DNA from: JAEUUM01 sp038326165
GTDB lineage: Bacteria; Bacteroidota; Bacteroidia; Chitinophagales; Saprospiraceae
Length of the DNA: 38,257 bases
Direction: 5' to 3'
Assembly (NCBI GenBank): GCA_038326165.1
Contig: JBBQJT010000035.1
Span: forward strand, 1 to 38,257
The position numbers were made by a program, and so were the translations under genes. Below, in pieces: positions 26,521-33,630 of the stretch. Position 1 is the first letter of the stretch; each line of letters starts with the position of its first letter. The notes beneath the pieces are model-generated. The model made no database searches. It was not told the origin of the DNA and saw nothing but the letters and a program-made list of their open reading frames with translations.

Positions 26521-26549
26521 TAACTTTTATTATAGTATAATAAAAGTTA
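26521..26549. repeat. Perfect 13-3-13 AT-rich palindrome between the two ArsR genes
   Basis: TAACTTTTATTAT-AGT-ATAATAAAAGTTA is a perfect inverted repeat beginning 43 bp after the copy 2 stop and 11 bp before the terminator stem. It could be a repressor operator, an RNA stem protecting the 3' end, or part of a two-hairpin terminator. Confidence 0.6.
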
Positions 26550-26591
26550 AGATGTATTCTATTCTCATTCTATGATTTAGAATGTCTTTGA

Positions 26592-26930
26592 CTATCCTGC
26601 CAGCTCTTCAACCAGTCTGGAAATTTGTGTCAATCTTTCTTTGTCAATAAAATAATAAATGAATTTTCCGTTTCTGTCTGTTGTAACAACACCCGCTCGG
26701 CGCAAAATTGCCAAGTGCTGTGAGGCTACAGATTGCTCCAATCGTAACTTGATGTAAATGTCCGTTACGGTCAAGCTATCGGATTCTTCCAAAAGGTCAA
26801 TGATGCTTTGTCTTAATTTATGATTAACTGCTCTAAGCACCAACACGGCCTTACGCAACTCGGCATAATCCAATTCTATATCTGCCTTGCCCTTTTTTAG
26901 TATTATTATTTCGTTCTTTTGCTTTCCCAT
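26592..26930 (-). CDS. ArsR-family winged-helix repressor (copy 2)
   Basis: This 112-residue paralogue of the downstream gene has a basic N-terminal tail (MGKQKNEIIILKKGKAD). A winged-helix core follows: AVNHKLRQSIIDLLEESDSL, DIYIKLRLEQSVASQHLAIL and AGVVTTDRNGKFIYYFID. No cysteines occur anywhere in the protein, so classical metal sensing is excluded. Two direct 9-bp repeats (26972-26991) lie about 40-60 bp upstream of its ATG and could be its operator. It ends before a strong terminator, apart from copy 1. The inducer and targets are unknown; a redox or small-molecule signal, or simple growth-phase repression, are options the sequence does not decide. Confidence 0.88.
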   Translation of the reverse strand: MGKQKNEIIILKKGKADIELDYAELRKAVLVLRAVNHKLRQSIIDLLEESDSLTVTDIYIKLRLEQSVASQHLAILRRAGVVTTDRNGKFIYYFIDKERLTQISRLVEELAG

Positions 26931-26971
26931 ATTTGTGATGTTTGATGCATTATTGATGCTTCAGTATGTAT

Positions 26972-26991
26972 TACCAAAATTGTACCAAAAT
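26972..26991. promoter_or_regulatory. Direct repeat upstream of ArsR copy 2, candidate operator
   Basis: TACCAAAAT occurs at 26972-26980 and again at 26983-26991, an 11-bp period that puts both copies on the same DNA face. On the minus strand this reads ATTTTGGTA twice, in the promoter region of the repressor gene. Confidence 0.4.
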
Positions 26992-27069
26992 AACACATAA
27001 GCCTTTTTTTATATTTATACACTTGCTGATTATCACGCTAAAATACAGCAATTTTTATTGATATTATTG

Positions 27070-27086
27070 AATATTAATATAATATT
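27070..27086. repeat. AT-only hairpin after tsaB
   Basis: AATATTA-ATA-TAATATT is a perfect 7-3-7 inverted repeat just past the tsaB stop. It might help end the five-gene transcript, but on the minus strand no clean T-run follows. Confidence 0.3.
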
Positions 27087-27091
27087 TTTTT

Positions 27092-27775
27092 CTACTTATC
27101 TTTTGCTTTCGTAATATTGGGTGGCTTAATGTAATATGGTCTAGCTTGATGGATATCAATAAATACTAGGCTTTGGTGTTTTTTTGTAACTGTTGGAGCC
27201 ATATATCTTGCTTCCGGTATGTATCCGGTATCAATCAATGAAAATTTTTCTACAACTTCCTGTTCAAGCTTGCCAAAGAAATCTCCATTTATCACACAAT
27301 TAGTCAGATCATTCACTTCAAGCCAATTTCTATTTATCGTTGCAAATTCTGGTGTTGGCAAAAACCCTTTTGTTTTATTGTAAATTGAACAGAACGCATC
27401 CGACCTCCGCGCATCTACCAAAACAACATGTGTATCAATATATGGAAATTCCAAAACACTTAATTCGGTTAAGTATTCAAATGTGCTTGTGTTAATTAAT
27501 GGCATCTTCAATGCAAAGCACAATCCCTTAGCAACCGTAAGACCCAAACGCAGACCCGTGTAGGAACCAGGGCCAACATTAACTGCTATGGCCTTCAGTT
27601 GCGTTAGTTTAATACTGCTCGCTCGCATAAGATCTTGTATCGCAACCGTTATTTTGGAGGAGGCATCTCCTTCTTCCAAATTAATTTGTTCACCTATAAT
27701 AATACCATCAGCCGTTAAACAAACTGACGCTTTTTGAATAGTGGTTTCAATACAGAGGATTATGTCTTCTTTCAT
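27092..27775 (-). CDS. tsaB: tRNA threonylcarbamoyladenosine biosynthesis protein TsaB
   Basis: This 227-residue ASKHA-fold protein partners TsaD and TsaE in making t6A37 in ANN-decoding tRNAs. ILCIETTIQKASVCL near the N-terminus and AVNVGPGSYTGLRLGLTVAK (about residues 60-80) are the family signatures. VLVDARRSDAFCSIY follows. The frame is open upstream to 27844, but the ATG at 27775 gives the normal start, 7 bp after the cyclase stop. It is last in the CBS/BamA-like/nadK/cyclase/tsaB cluster. TsaD and TsaE are not in the window. Confidence 0.94.
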   Translation of the reverse strand: MKEDIILCIETTIQKASVCLTADGIIIGEQINLEEGDASSKITVAIQDLMRASSIKLTQLKAIAVNVGPGSYTGLRLGLTVAKGLCFALKMPLINTSTFEYLTELSVLEFPYIDTHVVLVDARRSDAFCSIYNKTKGFLPTPEFATINRNWLEVNDLTNCVINGDFFGKLEQEVVEKFSLIDTGYIPEARYMAPTVTKKHQSLVFIDIHQARPYYIKPPNITKAKDK

Positions 27776-27782
27776 TGGCTGG

Positions 27783-28541
27783 CTATACGATTCGCTCAGA
27801 TAACTTATAGATGGTAGGATTTGTGGGAACTGCATCAAGAACAAGACACATTGTTTGTAAATTCAGCAAATACATGCCATCTTTAACATCCTCTGAAACA
27901 TAGATCATTTCCGTTATGGTTCTATTGCTGTATTGTTCTGTGGGATAGTTCCACCAAACTTTATGGCCGGCCATTTCCCCGTCATCCTCCTCCCGATCTA
28001 CAGAAGGCAAGTCAATTAACAAGTGTTCGATTCCTATTTCACGAAAGGCAAAAAGCAATTCCTTATCAATATAAGGCGGATTGTTTCCTGAATAATCACG
28101 AGTTAACTTGCTGCTGTCGTTAGGTATCGTCCTGAGGATTAATGCTTCAATCCCTTTATGTATTTCACTAATATTGCAAGCCATATCATTCAAAACGCTA
28201 TCTCCGTTAACCTGCTTTAGTGGTTTAACTGTGATAACTTGAGCAACGAAGTGGTGCTTCTTCAAAATATTGTATATGGGAATCTCCGCAGCACTTATAT
28301 GCCCTAGGCTTTCAGTATGCGTTCCATTTCCATGTGGGTTTATTTTCACGTTCATGAAATTTACTGGCGCTCCCGCTTGAACACTTCCAATAAAATCACC
28401 TGATCGAAAGGGTTGTATATCTATGTCTGGGGCAAAGAAACAATTAGGATGTTCTCCTGGCTTAATCGGTATCCCCAATTGTATCGGCTCCTCCAAATTT
28501 GCTTCCCATTTTCTGTCTTGAAATAATATTTCAACTTTCAT
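27783..28541 (-). CDS. Cyclase-family (kynurenine-formamidase-like) metal-dependent hydrolase
   Basis: This 252-residue soluble protein starts at the ATG at 28541, 4 bp after nadK ends. A longer frame runs into nadK. NPHGNGTHTESLGHIS carries the metal-binding block of the cyclase family (consensus H-x-GTH-x-D-x-x-x-H). It has an extra residue and Glu in place of the Asp, so the exact metal site may differ. Other family-like parts are LILRTIPNDS and HLLIDLPSVDREEDDGEMAGH. Members hydrolyse N-formylkynurenine or cyclic amides, and many are unassigned. The neighbours do not suggest a tryptophan pathway, so the substrate is open. Confidence 0.8.
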   Translation of the reverse strand: MKVEILFQDRKWEANLEEPIQLGIPIKPGEHPNCFFAPDIDIQPFRSGDFIGSVQAGAPVNFMNVKINPHGNGTHTESLGHISAAEIPIYNILKKHHFVAQVITVKPLKQVNGDSVLNDMACNISEIHKGIEALILRTIPNDSSKLTRDYSGNNPPYIDKELLFAFREIGIEHLLIDLPSVDREEDDGEMAGHKVWWNYPTEQYSNRTITEMIYVSEDVKDGMYLLNLQTMCLVLDAVPTNPTIYKLSERIV

Positions 28542-28545
28542 AAAA

Positions 28546-29427
28546 TCAATTTCTAATGTCTTTTCCCCAGTCCAGTTTCTTTCTAATGGTCTGCATAAAT
28601 CCTGTTTCATTGATTTGCACTATTTTTGCTTTAAAACTGCATTTTTTGATGGCAATTTCATGGGATGCAGTAATTGTTGAAAATCTGGAATCCAATGTGC
28701 AAAGGAAATTCTCTGCCCTCCCTTCAACATCAAAAGACAAAACACTATTGTCTGATATAACAATTGGCCTGACACTCAAATTATGTGGTGCCACTGGTGT
28801 AATAATAAAACAACCAGAATCAGGAAAAACTATTGGCCCGCCACAACTGAGTGAATATCCAGTTGAACCCGTTGGAGTGCTTATGATCAATCCGTCTGCC
28901 CAATAGGAATTTAGAAAATCACCATTGATATAAGTATTTATCCTTACCATTGATGAAGTGTCGCGCTTCAGAATTGTACAATCATTTAATGCAAAGTTGA
29001 CACCATCGAATAATGGATAATTTGATTCCAATTCCAACATCGTACGCTCTTCAATTGTAAATTTACCCAATAACAGAGCTTCAATAGATTCCGATAATTG
29101 ATTGAATTCAACACTTGCCAAGAATCCTAATCTTCCTAAATTCAATCCCAATATTGGAATTTCTCTGTCCCGTATTTCGGTAATTGCAGACAACATGGTT
29201 CCATCTCCTCCTAATGTCAGCATAAAATCTATCTTCTTTGTTCGCAGGTCCTCATAACCATTAAAAATATCAACATCGCCTTCAAGATATATAGCTTCTT
29301 TGATTTGATGGTAGAAACTACGGTGGACACTTGTTCTGATTTTATGTTTGGCCAGTTGATCAAAGAGCAACTGGACTTTGTCCTTTTCTTCTTCTTTATA
29401 AATCTTGCTGAAAATGACTACATGCAT
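28546..29427 (-). CDS. nadK: NAD kinase
   Basis: This enzyme phosphorylates NAD to NADP in the cytoplasm. It has 293 residues. MLTLGGDGTMLSAI (69-82) is the phosphate-binding GGDGT motif. NLGRLGFLASVEF, ALNDCTILKRDTSSMV and ADGLIISTPTGSTGYSLSCGG (in two overlapping blocks) complete the active site. Its ATG overlaps the TGA of the BamA-like gene, so translation is coupled, and the cyclase follows after 4 bp. The CBS/nadK/outer-membrane protein neighbourhood recurs in Bacteroidota. Confidence 0.96.
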   Translation of the reverse strand: MHVVIFSKIYKEEEKDKVQLLFDQLAKHKIRTSVHRSFYHQIKEAIYLEGDVDIFNGYEDLRTKKIDFMLTLGGDGTMLSAITEIRDREIPILGLNLGRLGFLASVEFNQLSESIEALLLGKFTIEERTMLELESNYPLFDGVNFALNDCTILKRDTSSMVRINTYINGDFLNSYWADGLIISTPTGSTGYSLSCGGPIVFPDSGCFIITPVAPHNLSVRPIVISDNSVLSFDVEGRAENFLCTLDSRFSTITASHEIAIKKCSFKAKIVQINETGFMQTIRKKLDWGKDIRN

Positions 29428-30797
29428 CAGAAAGTAAAGTTAATGTGTAAAAATAAGTCTTTTTCGCCTAAGCGGTTTATGCTATATTCAAGCTGTATCA
29501 TTTTATCATAAAATGCTACAATTTCAAGCCCAATTCCTCCACCTGGCAGCATTTTGTCATTCAGTTCACTTTTAAACCTTTGGGCCGATGATTGCACATA
29601 TCCAAGATCAAAATTAGCAGTCAAATACATCTGAACACTTGGTTTTGCCAAAGCTTTAATTGGTGACAACTTTGTTAAGTTCCATTGCTTGTCATGAAAT
29701 TTGTATTGCACGCTGGTTTTTGACAAACCGTAAAAATCACCATCTACCAGGTAATATTCATATCCTCGAATATAATCATCTGACAATCCTAAGGCTCTAT
29801 TGTGATAATAATCTACTTTGCTGTGATTGAATGTTTTTGACGATTGGATGGTTTCCGCGATGGTTACCCTAGGTAGGGCTTGATAAAAAAAACGGTACTT
29901 GCCGAAAATCGTTGTAGCATTTCTTTGTTCGGAGAATCCTTGTTGTTCTATCCTGAATTCGGCATAAAATCCTTTGGTGGGATGTGGCCTAATATTTCGT
30001 GTATCATGAATTATTGCATAAGCAAGTTTTAAGTATCTCATGTTTTTGGGTGCATTATTCAAAAACTCGGGATTGAGTGAATATGCAATTTCTTCATTTG
30101 GATTCAATGTAACAAAAGCGGCTGTGAATTTTTGGCGGGTAAATAATCCTGGCTGAATATGGAGTCGTATCCCGAAGTCAGTTTTTACTAAAAGGGTAGA
30201 ATCTGAGAACCATCTGAGTTGTTTGTTCTTTTCCTCTGTATCGTAAGGCATTTCAACTGCATGCAGGTATTTGAAATAACTGCTTAAGCCCCATGTTTTT
30301 TTTTTGTTACAATACGGATAAGTATATTCAACTTCAACCTTATCATGAAATCCGAATTGTAATGATGCTTCCAAGTAATCCCTGTGCCCAGTCATATTAT
30401 TGTAATAGAACTTCAGTGCTCCATTTATTCTAGAGAGTGAATAATCATACTCCCGGGCCCAAATATTAAAGTTTCTATCTACCAGTTCCAAATATGGAAT
30501 AACATAAATGGGCCATGCTTCTTCAACATAAACCCTCAAACGGTACTCGGATGAATCTTTATTTAATGGAAATAATTCGCACAATACGTCGGAGAAGAGA
30601 CCGCTGTTCATCAACATAAAGCGTTGTGTTTCCAAAAACTCCTTTTGCTGTGAAGTATATATTGTGTCTCCTATTTTTGCTGGAAGTTCTCTTCTTATGG
30701 TATTTTGAAATGTCCTTTTGTGCCCTTCGATGACTATTTCCTCAATTGTTGCGTTTTGTGCACAAAGATCTAATGGCCCAATACTTAGGCCAAACAA
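29427..30797 (-). CDS. BamA/TamA-like outer-membrane barrel protein with POTRA domain; non-ATG start
   Basis: At least 456 residues. A POTRA-like domain (ATIEEIVIEGHKRTFQNTIR ... YRLRVYVEEAWPIYVIP) is followed by a beta-barrel of the Omp85 superfamily with GLSDDYIRGYEYYLVDGD and LPGGGIGLEIVAFYDK, ending in an aromatic residue (INFTF). No ATG occurs in frame between the CBS stop (30864-30866) and this point. The TTG at 30797 would start inside a signal peptide. Reading upstream from a CTG at 30836 gives IKRFPQYITICLLFGLSIG then a cleavage site near LCAQ, a complete Sec signal. A non-ATG start upstream of 30797 is therefore likely. By family it helps insert or export envelope proteins. It overlaps nadK by 3 bp. 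Confidence 0.82.
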   Translation of the reverse strand: MFGLSIGPLDLCAQNATIEEIVIEGHKRTFQNTIRRELPAKIGDTIYTSQQKEFLETQRFMLMNSGLFSDVLCELFPLNKDSSEYRLRVYVEEAWPIYVIPYLELVDRNFNIWAREYDYSLSRINGALKFYYNNMTGHRDYLEASLQFGFHDKVEVEYTYPYCNKKKTWGLSSYFKYLHAVEMPYDTEEKNKQLRWFSDSTLLVKTDFGIRLHIQPGLFTRQKFTAAFVTLNPNEEIAYSLNPEFLNNAPKNMRYLKLAYAIIHDTRNIRPHPTKGFYAEFRIEQQGFSEQRNATTIFGKYRFFYQALPRVTIAETIQSSKTFNHSKVDYYHNRALGLSDDYIRGYEYYLVDGDFYGLSKTSVQYKFHDKQWNLTKLSPIKALAKPSVQMYLTANFDLGYVQSSAQRFKSELNDKMLPGGGIGLEIVAFYDKMIQLEYSINRLGEKDLFLHINFTF

Positions 30798-30863
30798 TAA
30801 ACATATCGTTATGTATTGCGGAAATCTCTTTATCAGGCTGATGTTTCTAAAATTAAGGACTTT

Positions 30864-31526
30864 TTATACGCTAAGGTAGGACATTAGTCCATCATAGTGT
30901 TCTTTGAGGTTGTCATCATAGTTGGTTTCATTGAAAGAAGCTTTAATGAGGTAGCCATGACGTTCTAACGCAGAAATAATTGCTGATATTTTTTGGGTGT
31001 TGATCTTTAAAACAACCTCCATCATTTCATCTTGCTGATTATTGGTAATTAACGTACTCAATATTTGAGCGTTTTCATTTTCGATACATCTTGATATGTC
31101 TGCCAGAGAATAATCTTGACGGCGCATTTCGAGAACTACTATTGATCCCGGTTCTATTATTGAATCCGTTCCGGCTATGTATTGCATCAAACTCTCTTGT
31201 GTAATGGAACCCAAATAAATAAGGTTCTCCTGCGATACGACAGGTATCAAGGTCAAATTATGATCAGCAACGTGCTTCAGTACCTCAAACACATGGTCGC
31301 CCTCTTCTACATACTTACCAGCAAGACCGAGCATATTTTCTTCCTCAAGCAATTTACCTTTCCTGTCTTGAATACTGTCTTCCGACACAAGACCAATTAA
31401 CACATTGTCTTGAATAACTGGCAACTGCCTTACCATAAACATAGACATCTCCGCCAAAATAGAATCAATCTTATCTCCTATTTTGACTGGAATGATGTTT
31501 TTTACAATTAAATCTTTCGCTAGCAT
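30864..31526 (-). CDS. CBS-pair protein with ACT-like C-terminus
   Basis: This 220-residue cytoplasmic protein has two CBS motifs (about 1-60: MFMVRQLPVIQDNVLIGLVS; about 75-135: NLTLIPVVSQENLIYLGSIT) and a C-terminal ACT-like part (about 147-205: IVVLEMRRQDYSLADISRCI). CBS pairs bind adenosyl ligands and ACT domains small molecules, so it is probably a ligand sensor, but no catalytic domain is attached. It is first in the five-gene cluster and ends 66 bp before the annotated TTG of the BamA-like gene. Homologues beside nadK are common in Bacteroidota, which hints at an adenine-nucleotide link. Confidence 0.85.
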   Translation of the reverse strand: MLAKDLIVKNIIPVKIGDKIDSILAEMSMFMVRQLPVIQDNVLIGLVSEDSIQDRKGKLLEEENMLGLAGKYVEEGDHVFEVLKHVADHNLTLIPVVSQENLIYLGSITQESLMQYIAGTDSIIEPGSIVVLEMRRQDYSLADISRCIENENAQILSTLITNNQQDEMMEVVLKINTQKISAIISALERHGYLIKASFNETNYDDNLKEHYDGLMSYLSV

Positions 31527-31616
31527 TATGATATGTTTCCCTTTTAAAGTAAGACGTTTAAAATGCTTTTAAGGTTTTGGAATTTTGTTATACTAATGTT
31601 AATTCAAAACTAGTGC

Positions 31617-32336
31617 CTAATTTCGACCAAGAAGGTCTATTCGTTTTTTTTCATAGTCTTCGGAGTCAATTATTCCATTTTCTTTGGCTTCGCGCAATAT
31701 TCTAAGCTGTTCCAATAAATCAGCTTTGTCATCATCCATCTCTGTAATTCGGTCCTCTACAATTGTTGCGTTTCTCCACTCTGTATATTCGGGGGTTGTC
31801 CTTATAAAGGCCAAGCCATCATGTTTAGTGATATTTGAATGGTCCGCATAGCCCAAACTTACTGCTTGATCCAAATGAAAAATGCTCTTCTCTATTTCTT
31901 CTAACATTGAATATGTGCAGGCTAGGTTAAAATTAACTCTATTGTCAAAGGGTATTAAGGCATAAGCTTTTTCAAAATATTCCTTTGCCTGCTGATAATC
32001 GTATTGTTTATATGCTGCTATGCCTTCTCCAAGGTATAGATTACCTTGTTCACTGTTCTGCTTGCTTTCCAATATTCTTTTTTTACCCAAATAGCTGTCA
32101 TTGGAAGAATCTGATTTGGGTTGCTTGGTTGATTTTAAGAGTTTGATTCCCTCTGTTACGCCCATTATGAATAAAATGAATATGACAAGTTTCCAACCGA
32201 ATACATAGGCTAAATAAAAAGCAATGGCTCTAAAGAATCCGTTTTTAAAATCACCTGTATAAAATTTATGTGCTCCCGTATAGCCAAAAAATAGCGCAAG
32301 AATACCTGCTACTTTGGGATTATAATTTTCATTCAC
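31617..32336 (-). CDS. TM2 domain protein with TPR-like and SHOCT-like parts
   Basis: The 239 residues start with a TM2 domain, two helices around AGILALFFGYTGAHKFYTGD and a downstream FGWKLVIFILFIMGV. Next come TPR-like helices (about 98-165: GIAAYKQYDYQQAKEYFEKA) and a C-terminal SHOCT-like motif (QLRILREAKENGIIDSEDYE). The start is GTG at 32336, since no ATG occurs in frame nearby. It lies within the last codons of the phosphatase gene (8-bp overlap, GTGAATGA), so it should be translated by coupling. Function is unknown; the layout suggests a membrane-anchored scaffold working with the upstream phosphatase. Confidence 0.82.
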   Translation of the reverse strand: MNENYNPKVAGILALFFGYTGAHKFYTGDFKNGFFRAIAFYLAYVFGWKLVIFILFIMGVTEGIKLLKSTKQPKSDSSNDSYLGKKRILESKQNSEQGNLYLGEGIAAYKQYDYQQAKEYFEKAYALIPFDNRVNFNLACTYSMLEEIEKSIFHLDQAVSLGYADHSNITKHDGLAFIRTTPEYTEWRNATIVEDRITEMDDDKADLLEQLRILREAKENGIIDSEDYEKKRIDLLGRN

Positions 32337-33606
32337 TTACTTGTCTTTTGATTTTTACTGCCAACACGGTTAAGTCATCTGTATATTCTTGTTCCTCCTT
32401 ATATTTTCCGATGGTGTCTTCTATAACTAATATCAAATCGTTGGCTGTTGAATTCCAGTTATTCGTAAATACCTCTAATATACTTTCGGATGAGAAAAAA
32501 TCTCCATTATTGTTGACCAGGTCAGTAATGCCGTCCGTAAAGCATAACATGGTGCAAGCTTCTTGGAAAAGAATTGTTTCTGATTCTAAAAATGGCAGAT
32601 GTTCAAAGGTTCCCAAAAGTGTTGTTCCTTCTGTTAATTCCTTGATTTTTCCATCACAATTAATTAGTGGTGGTGTATGTCCGGCGTTGATGTATTCTAC
32701 TGTTCCTGCTTTTGCGTCAATTTTTGCAATGAAAAAGGTGATGTATTTATCACCACGAGAAGCTCTAAATACTGACTGGTTTAGGTTTTTTATCAAATTT
32801 TTTAGGTTTTTCTCGTATTGTATGAAAGCGTGCATACTGGCTTGAAAATTTGCCATGAGCATTGCGGCGGCCAAGCCTTTGCCTGAAATATCGCCTATAC
32901 AAATGGTCATTTCATGTGGGCTATGCTGGATACAATCGTAATAGTCTCCTCCTATTCCAATGTGCGGCCAATAAATACTTGCTGATTGAAATGTGGGATG
33001 ATTCGGCAGATTATCTGGTATTAATAATCGTTGGACATCGCTCGCCAATTGCATTTCATGATTCAGCTTTTCTTGTTCTACGTGCCTTTTAAACAATCTT
33101 TTGTTTTCAACTGCAACAGTAATGATATTGGTAATGGTGGAAATAAACCGTATCAAGTCATAAGGTTCATGGCGTGAATCAGATTCACCAATCAATACCA
33201 AAGCTATGGGTTCTGCCTTATGCAACACCGGAACGATAAAATCAAACTGCCTAAGGCCAGGTAGCTCTATATCTGCTGTACTACTTAATTTATTAATCTG
33301 TGATAAATATGTAATACACTCATTATCAATTGTTTCTGGATCAATATCGTTAGCAATATTGCACTGCCAACCATCTTCGCGCTTGATCATGAGCGCCATT
33401 CTCTTAATTCCTAATTCCCAATTGAGAAATCGAGCATACATTTTATAAAGATCGGGCTCCTTTATATTGTTATTAATTGCTTGGGTGATAGACATCAAGC
33501 CATTCAATTGCAAGGTCTTGAGCATATTTTCGTTTTCAAGACGATCCAACCTTCCTTTATCAGTTAATATTGCATCTTTTTGTGTCATACTAATGCTTGT
33601 ACTCAT
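32329..33606 (-). CDS. GAF-SpoIIE/RsbU-type PP2C phosphatase
   Basis: This 425-residue protein begins at the ATG at 33606, preceded by an in-frame TTG. A GAF-like domain (about 50-175) is followed by a short coiled linker (KRHVEQEKLNHEMQLASDVQ) and a SpoIIE phosphatase domain (about 195-425). IGGDYYDCI, GDISGKGLAAAMLMA, EYINAGHTPPLI and CFTDGITDLVNNN carry the metal-binding aspartates. Such proteins dephosphorylate anti-anti-sigma STAS proteins or act in second-messenger-free signalling. No STAS or RsbW-like kinase gene is near. It sits 24 bp after an OppC-like permease and overlaps the TM2 gene, so the three form one unit. Confidence 0.92.
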   Translation of the reverse strand: MSTSISMTQKDAILTDKGRLDRLENENMLKTLQLNGLMSITQAINNNIKEPDLYKMYARFLNWELGIKRMALMIKREDGWQCNIANDIDPETIDNECITYLSQINKLSSTADIELPGLRQFDFIVPVLHKAEPIALVLIGESDSRHEPYDLIRFISTITNIITVAVENKRLFKRHVEQEKLNHEMQLASDVQRLLIPDNLPNHPTFQSASIYWPHIGIGGDYYDCIQHSPHEMTICIGDISGKGLAAAMLMANFQASMHAFIQYEKNLKNLIKNLNQSVFRASRGDKYITFFIAKIDAKAGTVEYINAGHTPPLINCDGKIKELTEGTTLLGTFEHLPFLESETILFQEACTMLCFTDGITDLVNNNGDFFSSESILEVFTNNWNSTANDLILVIEDTIGKYKEEQEYTDDLTVLAVKIKRQVSE

Positions 33607-33630
33607 CAAATGTATAACAAAGATTCTTAA

